From Mucilaginibacter gracilis (GTDB taxonomy: Bacteria > Bacteroidota > Bacteroidia > Sphingobacteriales > Sphingobacteriaceae): a DNA stretch of 64,000 bases. Every line of letters begins with the position of its first letter. Within the stretch, counting starts at the first letter, position 1. The notes below the pieces were generated by a model. That model ran no database searches. It was not told the DNA's origin and saw only the letters and a program-made list of their open reading frames with translations. Location of the stretch: contig NZ_RBKU01000001.1 of assembly GCF_003633615.1 (NCBI RefSeq), forward strand, positions 1,550,001 through 1,614,000, read 5' to 3'. Shown here in pieces: positions 57,113-64,000 of the stretch. The position numbers were made by a program, and so were the translations under genes.

Positions 57113-58489
57113 TTAGGCCATGGCTGCGTTTAGGGCAATAATGGCTTCGTCAAAATCTTCGCGGGCCACCAAAAACTGAATGTTTACTTTGCGCAAGGCA
57201 AACCCTGCGCTTTTAATATCTATATTTTTTGTTGCCAATGCTCCGGCAGATTTTGCCAGTAACCCCACCTGATCCATATTAGAACCGATAAGGCAAACCA
57301 TAGCCATTTTCTCTACCGATACTTTTTCAAATTTTTCTTCAAGCTCTTGTATCAGCTTTTTATGAAAGTCTTTTTCCCATATCACTATCGAAATGCTGTT
57401 TGCGCTGGTGGCCTTAAAGTTGTAGCTAACGCCAAGGTTGTAAAATACCTGCATAATGTGGAAATCGGTACCTACGTTGCCTACCATTAAGGGGTCGTAA
57501 ATATCAATCATCACCAATTTGGTGGTGCCGGTAATTACCTCAACACGTTTGTGCGGGCATATATAATCTTTAGTTATTAAGGTACCCGGATGCTCGGGCT
57601 CAAAGGTGTTTTTAATGCGCAGGTTAATGTTGTTAATCTCCAACGGTTTCGACGCTTTAGGGTGGATAGCTTCCATACCCACGTCGGCCAGTTGATCGGC
57701 AACATCATAGTTGGTGAAACCTACCGGCACGCAGTTGTGGATTCCAACCAAAACCGGATCTGCCGAGCATAGGTGATATTCTTTGTGAATAATGGCTTCG
57801 GCAGGTTTTACGGCAACGGCTATTTTGCAAAAAGTAACTTCGGAGTAGCCGCGGTCAAACTCGCGCATAATACCTTCGGTACCTTTGGCGTAGCCGGTAA
57901 CAATACAGATGGTTTTGGTAAAATCAATTTCGCTAAAGGTGTGCTTAATGCGCTGATCGATGGTGTACGATTTATGATCGTGAAATCCGCTCAAATCAAC
58001 CAGCGTAGCGTTAATGCCCATGCTTTGCAAAATATTGGTAAATACAAAAGCCGAGTGGGTTTCGCCGATTGAAGCTAAAATTTCGCGGGCGGCTTGCAAA
58101 ATGCCTTCTTTACTTACATAGCCGGATGCCAGTATGTTGGCCAGGTTATCAAGGTAATGGCGGGCATCGTGAATGCGCTGCTCAATAAACTTATCGGCTA
58201 TCACCAGGTCAAGGCCCAGCGATTCGTATTTTTTATTGATGGCTTGCAAGGCAAGCACCAGTTCATCAAGCGCATGATGAAAATCCTGATATTTAACAAT
58301 GCGGTGGTAAACACCCGGTTCGCCGGTTTTTTTATTTTCGAGCAGTAAATTGGTTACGCCCGAAAATGCCGACACTACAAATATGCGGTTATACAATTCG
58401 TCGCCACTGCGGCGAAACAAAATAATATTGTTAATCACATCCTGTAAAGCACTCATGGATGTGCCACCAATTTTTTCTACTGTTAACAT
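57113..58489 (-). CDS. Aspartate kinase
   Basis: First enzyme of the aspartate family pathway (Lys, Met, Thr). The 458 aa start LTVEKIGGTSMSALQDV, where KxGGTS is the nucleotide loop. They include the amino acid kinase fold and C-terminal ACT-like regulatory domains (around residues 310-455). Which amino acid gives feedback cannot be read. It converges on the response regulator gene with 5 bp between stops. Confidence 0.9.
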   Translation of the reverse strand: MLTVEKIGGTSMSALQDVINNIILFRRSGDELYNRIFVVSAFSGVTNLLLENKKTGEPGVYHRIVKYQDFHHALDELVLALQAINKKYESLGLDLVIADKFIEQRIHDARHYLDNLANILASGYVSKEGILQAAREILASIGETHSAFVFTNILQSMGINATLVDLSGFHDHKSYTIDQRIKHTFSEIDFTKTICIVTGYAKGTEGIMREFDRGYSEVTFCKIAVAVKPAEAIIHKEYHLCSADPVLVGIHNCVPVGFTNYDVADQLADVGMEAIHPKASKPLEINNINLRIKNTFEPEHPGTLITKDYICPHKRVEVITGTTKLVMIDIYDPLMVGNVGTDFHIMQVFYNLGVSYNFKATSANSISIVIWEKDFHKKLIQELEEKFEKVSVEKMAMVCLIGSNMDQVGLLAKSAGALATKNIDIKSAGFALRKVNIQFLVAREDFDEAIIALNAAMA

Positions 58490-58632
58490 TTTAATACTTT
58501 AGATTATAAAACAAGCCCCAATAATTTATGGCACAAGCCAAATATTTACCTAAAAACTACCAAATAGGTAGAATATTAGTGGCGGCAAATTTATAAAAAT
58601 AGATGAATTGATTGTGCTATTAAAGTACTGGT

Positions 58633-59670
58633 TTATAGGAGCCCCTTCTTTAAAGACGACTCGCGGATAATAAGTTCTGATTTTAGCACGATAGAATCGG
58701 TAAGCAACATGTTCGATTCGCCTTTTAAATGGTTAATAAGCGTTTTTGCAGCAACCTCGCCCATCTCGTAACTCGGATAATTAATGGTGGTTAAGTTGGG
58801 GTCAACCAATTCAGAAATCGGGTCGTTATTAAAACCCGCAACTGCAATATCCTGCGGAACAGCTACACCGGCAAGCCTGAGTTCGCGCATGCAATAAGCA
58901 GCAAAGGCATCGTTGGTAATAAAAACACCGTCGGGGCGTGGGTTCATATTTAATAACTGTTGTGCAGCGTCTACATTGTGCCCTATGTGCTCGTTAAGGT
59001 AATTGATGATAAGCAACTCATCGCTATATACAAGGCCGTTATCTTCTAACGCCTTTTTATAGCCCTCAAACCTGTCGGCATAAACGTTTCGTTTTAAATC
59101 TCCGGTAACGTGGGCAATGCGTTTGCAACCTTGTTTTATCAGGTGGGTTGTTATTTCGTAGGCCGATTTGAAGTTATCAATCACCACCGTTGGGCAGTTT
59201 TTGTGTTTGTAAACCCTATCAAAAAACAATAGCGGTATGCCCTTAGTTATAAAAGGGTCAAAGTGGCTAACATCTTCGGTATCATAGGCCAGCGAAACCA
59301 TTAAACCATCAACGCGGCTGTTAAACATGGTGTTAGCGTTGGCAACCTCTTTAGCCATACTCTCTAACGATTGGCTGATGATGAGGTTATATCCCGATTC
59401 GCTGGCAACCTTTTCCATGCCGGCCAACACCATAGCCACAAAATAACTATCTAAACGGTGTACAATTACGCCAATGGTATTGGTGCGTTTTAAACGTAAA
59501 CTACTTGCAAAGGTGTTTGAGCGGTAGCCCATTTCCTTTGCTATATCCATTATCTTCTTCTTGGTTTTACGGTTAATAGCCGGATGATCGCGAAGGCCGC
59601 GGCTTACCGTTGCGGGCGAAATATCGAGAGCCTTTGCTATGTCGTAAATGGTAATTTCTTTGTTCTTCAT
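58633..59670 (-). CDS. LacI-family transcriptional regulator of the xylose locus
   Basis: About 345 aa with the LacI HTH (TIYDIAKALDISPATVSRGLRDHPAINRKTKKKIMDIAKEMGYRSN) and a periplasmic-binding-protein-like sugar domain (VDGLMVSLAYD, RIAHVTGDLKR, PDGVFITNDAFA). The ATG at 59670 is preferred to the frame start at 59697. It is divergent from xylB and probably represses or activates the xylose genes through the sites at 59740 and 59781. Confidence 0.92.
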   Translation of the reverse strand: MKNKEITIYDIAKALDISPATVSRGLRDHPAINRKTKKKIMDIAKEMGYRSNTFASSLRLKRTNTIGVIVHRLDSYFVAMVLAGMEKVASESGYNLIISQSLESMAKEVANANTMFNSRVDGLMVSLAYDTEDVSHFDPFITKGIPLLFFDRVYKHKNCPTVVIDNFKSAYEITTHLIKQGCKRIAHVTGDLKRNVYADRFEGYKKALEDNGLVYSDELLIINYLNEHIGHNVDAAQQLLNMNPRPDGVFITNDAFAAYCMRELRLAGVAVPQDIAVAGFNNDPISELVDPNLTTINYPSYEMGEVAAKTLINHLKGESNMLLTDSIVLKSELIIRESSLKKGLL

Positions 59671-59739
59671 TATAATGGATAAACTATCACACCGCAAGGT
59701 ATAAATTAAACCGAAGTTATAATTGAATAATAAAAATTA

Positions 59740-59749
59740 CAATCGGTTG
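59740..59749. promoter_or_regulatory. LacI-family operator candidate 1
   Basis: CAATCGGTTG is an 8-of-10 palindrome with the central CG typical of LacI-family operators. Its right end overlaps the TTG of the proposed -33 element. Confidence 0.5.
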
Positions 59750-59776
59750 CATTTTCAAAAATATTCTATAATTTTA
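59747..59776 (+). promoter_or_regulatory. Candidate xylB promoter
   Basis: TTG (59747-59749) is followed after 19 bp by TAATTTTA (59769-59776), one mismatch from TAnnTTTG. This is the Bacteroidota promoter pattern. Confidence 0.4.
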
Positions 59777-59780
59777 CTGC

Positions 59781-59799
59781 ATCGTGTTAAAAATACGAT
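59781..59799. promoter_or_regulatory. Dyad near the xylB transcription start
   Basis: ATCGT and ACGAT are inverted around a 9-base spacer, right at the predicted transcription start. It may be a second operator. Confidence 0.35.
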
Positions 59800-59835
59800 C
59801 GGGCTTTAACCTTTTATAAACTAATACAGCGTTTA

Positions 59836-61317
59836 ATGTTACTTCTGGGTATTGATATTGGAACATCGTCTATTAAAGTATCTGTTGTTGATGCAACTTT
59901 GCAAACTTGTATCGCATCGGCACAATATCCGGATACGGAGTCGGCCATTACATCTAAACAACCCGGTTGGGCCGAGCAATCGCCCGAAATGTGGTGGCAG
60001 CATGTGCAAAACGCAATTTTGCTGACTCAAAAAAACAACACCTATAATCCGCAGGATATTAGTGCAATAGGTATAGCCTACCAAATGCACGGCCTCGTTT
60101 TGGTTGATAAGGATCAAAATAGCTTGCGCGATAGTATTATATGGTGCGATAGCCGCGCCGTAGAAATTGGAAACGAAGCCTTTGATAAAATAGGGCACGA
60201 GGAGTGTTTAGGCCATCTGCTTAATTCGCCCGGTAATTTTACGGCGTCAAAACTGGCCTGGGTTAAGGCCAATGAACCCGAAATTTATGCCAAAACGGAT
60301 AAAATTATGCTACCCGGCGATTTTATTGCCATGAAGCTAACCGGCGAAATAACAACATCGGCCTCTGCATTATCTGAAGGCATATTTTATGATTTTGCCT
60401 GCAATCGGTTGTCTCACGAAATATTAAACTATTTTGGTTTCAGCGAAAGCTTATTTGCAACTATTAAGCCTGTTTTTGCCGACCATGGGCACCTTAAAAA
60501 AGAAATTGCCGATGCCTTGCATTTAAAGGCAGGCATACCCGTAGCCTACAAAGCCGGTGACCAGCCCAATAACGCACTGTCACTAAATGTTTTGAACCCC
60601 GGTGAGGTTGCTGCAACGGCCGGTACATCGGGCGTTATATATGGTGTGAGCGATGTTTTGGCTTATGATAAAGAATCGCGCGTGAACACCTTTGCGCACG
60701 TTAACCATACCGAAGAGCAAAAACGCCTGGGTGTGTTGCTTTGTATTAATGGTACAGGTAGTTTAAACCGGTGGACAAAAACCATATTTGGGGCCGATAC
60801 CACCTATCAGCAAATGAATACCGAAGCGCGCAGCATAAAGCTGGGTAGCGATGGTTTGCGCATATTGCCCTTTGGTAACGGTGCCGAGCGTATGCTCAAC
60901 AATAAACTGGTAGGCGTGCATTTTCAAAACATCGACCTTAACCTGCATACACGGGCTCATATTTTTAGGGCCGTGCAAGAGGGTATTGCATTTTCCTTCC
61001 GTTACGGGTTAGATATTATGCGCGGCAACGGCATGAACCCGAGCATTATTAGAGCGGGTAAAGCCAACCTGTTTTTAAGCGACCTGTTTACCGAAGCCTT
61101 TGTAAATGCAACAGGCGTGCCGGTAGAACTTTATCAAAACGATGGCAGTATTGGTGCTGCATTAGGAGCAGGCATAGGTAGCGGCATTTACACTACCCCG
61201 CAAGAAGCCTTTAGCAACATGAAGCCTTTGCAACTGATTGAACCATCGGTTAAAGGCTATGAGCCGATATATGAGGAGTGGAAAGGCTTGCTTGATAAAC
61301 AATTAGCAAATAATTAA
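59836..61317 (+). CDS. xylB: Xylulokinase
   Basis: Phosphorylates D-xylulose to xylulose 5-phosphate. The 493 aa form an FGGY-family carbohydrate kinase with the N-terminal GIDIGTSSIKVSVVD, the ATP-site-related GTSGVIYGVSD and GEVAATAG, and a C-terminal GGNGA-like AGKANLFLSD region. Pathway position is set by xylA downstream. Confidence 0.93.
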   Translation: MLLLGIDIGTSSIKVSVVDATLQTCIASAQYPDTESAITSKQPGWAEQSPEMWWQHVQNAILLTQKNNTYNPQDISAIGIAYQMHGLVLVDKDQNSLRDSIIWCDSRAVEIGNEAFDKIGHEECLGHLLNSPGNFTASKLAWVKANEPEIYAKTDKIMLPGDFIAMKLTGEITTSASALSEGIFYDFACNRLSHEILNYFGFSESLFATIKPVFADHGHLKKEIADALHLKAGIPVAYKAGDQPNNALSLNVLNPGEVAATAGTSGVIYGVSDVLAYDKESRVNTFAHVNHTEEQKRLGVLLCINGTGSLNRWTKTIFGADTTYQQMNTEARSIKLGSDGLRILPFGNGAERMLNNKLVGVHFQNIDLNLHTRAHIFRAVQEGIAFSFRYGLDIMRGNGMNPSIIRAGKANLFLSDLFTEAFVNATGVPVELYQNDGSIGAALGAGIGSGIYTTPQEAFSNMKPLQLIEPSVKGYEPIYEEWKGLLDKQLANN

Positions 61318-61324
61318 AGCGCAA

Positions 61325-61411
61325 TTGCGAGGTGCTAAGCAATCTTTACATAGACAGAGCTGCCATAAAAGTTTGCTCTGTGTAGTATAGAGATTGCTTT
61401 GTACCTAGCAA
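61325..61411. repeat. Hairpin-forming repeat between xylB and xylA
   Basis: Two arms of about 36 bp (61325-61360 and 61375-61411) are imperfect inverted copies, each carrying TTGCnAGGT and AAGCAATCT, around a 14-bp centre. The TTGCGAGG...AAGCAATCTC pattern resembles palindromic repeats found dispersed in several bacterial groups, so it is probably a non-coding MITE or REP-like element that landed in the operon. Confidence 0.65.
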
Positions 61412-61465
61412 TGACGCAACAAGATAAATAACGTAATAACATAGTAACAAAATAACAAATACATC

Positions 61466-62797
61466 ATGGCAAACATCGTTTTAGGTGAAAAGGAGTTTTT
61501 TAAAGGTATAGGCCAAATTAAGTTTGAAGGGCCGCAAACAGATAACCCGCTGGCGTTTCGTTGGTACGACGAAAGCCGTGTGGTTGGTGGTAAAACACTG
61601 AAAGATCATTTACGCTTTGCGGGTGCTTACTGGCACTCGTTTGTGGGTAGCGGTGCCGATCCGTTTGGTGGGCCAACACACCTGTTTCCGTGGGATGCCA
61701 AGGGCGATGCGGTTGAACGCGCCAAAGATAAAATGGATGCAGCGTTTGAATTTTTAACCAAAATGAACCTTCCGTTTTACTGCTTCCATGATGTGGATGT
61801 GGTTGATTATGGCAACGACGTGGTTGAAAACGAACGCCGTTTACAAGCTTTGGTTGAGTATGCCAAACAAAAACAAGCCGATAGCGGTGTAAAATTGCTT
61901 TGGGGAACAGCTAACCTGTTTTCGCACCGCAGATATATGAATGGTGCATCAACCAATCCAGATTTTCAGGTATTGGCACACGGTGGCGCACAGGTAAAAG
62001 CTGCAATTGATGCAACTATTGCTTTAGGCGGCGAGAACTATGTGTTTTGGGGTGGCCGCGAAGGTTACATGACTTTGCTGAACACCAACATGAAACGCGA
62101 GCAGGAGCACTTTGCCAAATTTTTACATGCCGCTAAAGATTATGCCCGCAAACAAGGCTTTAAAGGTACTTTCTTTATCGAACCGAAACCTTGCGAGCCA
62201 TCAAAACATCAGTATGATTATGATTCGGCTACGGTAATTGGTTTTTTACGCCAGTACGATTTATTGAACGATTTTAAACTGAACCTGGAAGTTAACCACG
62301 CTACCTTAGCTGGCCATACTTTTCAGCATGAATTACAGGTTGCTACCGATGCCGGTTTGTTAGGCTCGATTGATGCTAACCGCGGAGATTACCAAAATGG
62401 CTGGGATACCGATCAGTTCCCGAACAACATTACCGAGATTGTAGAAGCTATGCTGGTTATTTTAGATGGCACAGGTTTGCAAGGCGGCGGTGTTAACTTT
62501 GATGCCAAGATACGCCGTAACTCAACCGATCCGGCCGATTTGTTCCACGCGCATGTTGGCGGTATGGATATTTTTGCAAGGGCGCTTATCATTGCTGATA
62601 ACATTCTGCAAAAATCTGATTACAAGAAAATCCGTACCGAACGTTATGCATCATTTGATAGCGGTATAGGTAAAGATTTTGAGGATGGAAAGGTGAGTTT
62701 AGAAGATTTACGCGACTATGCAGCCAACAATGGCGAACCGGCTACAATTAGTGGTAAACAAGAATATCTTGAAAACTTGATTAACAATTTTATTTAA
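61466..62797 (+). CDS. xylA: Xylose isomerase
   Basis: Converts D-xylose to D-xylulose. The 443 aa belong to the longer class II xylose isomerases. [51 protein letters not shown] and [17 protein letters not shown] hold the catalytic and metal residues. It is followed by a symporter gene after 69 bp. Confidence 0.97.
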   Translation: MANIVLGEKEFFKGIGQIKFEGPQTDNPLAFRWYDESRVVGGKTLKDHLRFAGAYWHSFVGSGADPFGGPTHLFPWDAKGDAVERAKDKMDAAFEFLTKMNLPFYCFHDVDVVDYGNDVVENERRLQALVEYAKQKQADSGVKLLWGTANLFSHRRYMNGASTNPDFQVLAHGGAQVKAAIDATIALGGENYVFWGGREGYMTLLNTNMKREQEHFAKFLHAAKDYARKQGFKGTFFIEPKPCEPSKHQYDYDSATVIGFLRQYDLLNDFKLNLEVNHATLAGHTFQHELQVATDAGLLGSIDANRGDYQNGWDTDQFPNNITEIVEAMLVILDGTGLQGGGVNFDAKIRRNSTDPADLFHAHVGGMDIFARALIIADNILQKSDYKKIRTERYASFDSGIGKDFEDGKVSLEDLRDYAANNGEPATISGKQEYLENLINNFI

Positions 62798-62866
62798 TTT
62801 ATAATTGTAATCTGTACACTATAGTTGTGTATGAGAAGAACCTTTTTTTAAACCTAAACATCAAAA

Positions 62867-64000
62867 ATGAAAACACTCCAGTTCGGCGACTACATGGTAT
62901 TCGCTTTTTACTTTGTTGTTGTAGCCACCTATGGCTGGTGGGTATACCAACGTAAGAAGAACGTTAATGCTACCTCAAACGATTATTTTTTAGCTGAAGG
63001 CTCTTTAACATGGTGGGCTATAGGCACATCCCTAATTGCATCAAACATCTCGGCTGAACAGTTTATCGGCATGAGTGGTTCTGGTTTTAAAATGGGTTTG
63101 GCAATTTCTACCTACGAATGGATGGCTGCCTTAACCCTGGTAATTGTGGCAGTGTTTTTTATTCCCGTTTATTTAAAAAACAAGATATACACCATGCCGC
63201 AATTTTTACATCAGCGGTATAATGGTACAGTAGCCATGATTATGGCTGTGTTTTGGCTGTTTTTATACATTGTAGTAAACTTGCTTTCAATTTTATACCT
63301 GGGTGCTATTGCCATCCACGGTATAGCTCCGGAGTTTTCTATAGGCATTTGTATTATTTTACTTGCTGTATTTTCGGTAATTATTGCACTTGGCGGTATG
63401 AAGGTTATTGGTTATACCGACGTGATACAGGTATTCTTCTTAATTTTAGGTGGCCTTGTTGCGTCGTACATTGCATTGAACCTGGTGAGCAATCCTAACG
63501 GCCATTCAAGTGTGGGCGGAATGTTTAGTGGTTTAAAGCAAATTACTGTACAGGCGAGCGACCACTTCCACATGATATTTGAAAAAGACAATCATAATTA
63601 TGTTGACCTTCCGGGGCTGAGTGTTTTAATAGGCGGTATGTGGATTACCAACCTTAATTACTGGGGCTGTAACCAATACATTACCCAACGTGCATTAGGT
63701 GCCGATTTAAAAACTGCGCGTAGCGGTATTTTATTTGCAGCATTTTTAAAATTGCTGATGCCGGTTATTGTGGTTATACCAGGTATAGCAGCTTATGTAT
63801 TGTACCAACGAGGCATGTTCCATACAGCAGATGCTGCCGGTATGCTTACACACAGCGGCATAACCGATGTTAACAAGGCATATCCGTCGTTATTGAACCT
63901 GTTGCCTATCGGCATGAAAGGTTTGGCATTTGCGGCTTTAACAGCGGCTATTGTTGCCTCGCTTGCGGGCAAGGTTAACAGTATTGCAACAATATTTACA
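62867..64000 (+). CDS. Sodium/solute (sugar) symporter, 3' end cut by window
   Basis: The frame starts at ATG 62867 (MKTLQFGDYMVFAFYFVV) and stays open to the last base, giving 378 codons without a stop. It is a SGLT/SSS-family transporter: repeated hydrophobic helices, DYFLAEGSLTWWAIGTSLIASNISAEQFIGMSG in the sodium-binding region, and NYWGCNQYITQRALGA. It likely imports xylose or a related sugar for XylA and XylB. Confidence 0.9.
   Translation, partial: MKTLQFGDYMVFAFYFVVVATYGWWVYQRKKNVNATSNDYFLAEGSLTWWAIGTSLIASNISAEQFIGMSGSGFKMGLAISTYEWMAALTLVIVAVFFIPVYLKNKIYTMPQFLHQRYNGTVAMIMAVFWLFLYIVVNLLSILYLGAIAIHGIAPEFSIGICIILLAVFSVIIALGGMKVIGYTDVIQVFFLILGGLVASYIALNLVSNPNGHSSVGGMFSGLKQITVQASDHFHMIFEKDNHNYVDLPGLSVLIGGMWITNLNYWGCNQYITQRALGADLKTARSGILFAAFLKLLMPVIVVIPGIAAYVLYQRGMFHTADAAGMLTHSGITDVNKAYPSLLNLLPIGMKGLAFAALTAAIVASLAGKVNSIATIFT

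Noticed and set aside
1..64000. CRISPR arrays, tRNA or rRNA genes, prophage, defence islands
   Set aside because: I looked for regularly spaced repeats, cloverleaf-like segments, integrases and restriction, toxin-antitoxin or CBASS-type genes and found none that I can support.

Overview
The window looks like a chromosome segment from a Bacteroidota species of the Sphingobacteriaceae type (Mucilaginibacter or Pedobacter-like). The evidence is an exbB-exbD-exbD-tonB gene set, a SusC/siderophore-type TonB receptor with a carboxypeptidase-like N-terminal repeat, a 14-gene nuo operon with a short NuoG, few Shine-Dalgarno sequences, and several TAnnTTTG-type -7 promoter elements. GC content appears moderate and fairly even. 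I see no rRNA, tRNA, CRISPR array, phage or complete insertion sequence. This is mostly core genome with small accessory inserts.

Layout. 1-5 kb: the end of a PAS sensor converges on a tight leftward operon (birA, a split DsbD alpha-domain gene, dsbD-like, pfkA). 4.7-7.3 kb: rsfS and ftsH. 7.4-12 kb: small accessory genes (LUD protein, zinc ribbon, phosphopantetheinyl transferase, methyltransferase, a 64-codon orphan, DinB and WYL regulator), with two striking palindromic elements between them. 12.2-14.4 kb: a TPR hybrid kinase. 14.4-18.3 kb: an ABC-2 exporter operon led by a 73-codon membrane protein, divergent from a LytS/LytTR pair. 18.4-20.9 kb: a TonB receptor whose promoter is flanked by twin inverted operator-like sites. 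21-27.7 kb: two unrelated L,D-transpeptidases, plsC, a Nudix hydrolase, metK behind an S-box-like leader, a lipid kinase and a bacterial SUI1/eIF1. 28-33.8 kb: the exbB/exbD/exbD/tonB operon with a small membrane protein, a PstS-like lipoprotein and a TPR protein. 33.9-47.3 kb: the complex I operon nuoA-N, interrupted between nuoF and nuoG by a four-helix-bundle gene with imperfect inverted-repeat flanks. 47.4-51.8 kb: dedA, ppa, CNNM/CBS, rsmE, DUF4159 and a lone biotin carrier. 51.8-57.1 kb: DUF4197 and pit/DUF47 phosphate transport, divergent from a two-component system, with a good Pho-box candidate between them. 57.1-64 kb: aspartate kinase and a xylose locus (lacI-type regulator, xylB, xylA, Na+/sugar symporter cut by the window end).

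The most interesting items are the four-helix cassette inside nuo, the operator pair at the TonB receptor, the Pho-box/promoter arrangement at pit, a perfect 25-bp palindrome at 10056-10080, the S-box variant before metK, and the small protein coupled to the ABC exporter. I do not see a clearly new multi-gene defence or biosynthetic system.
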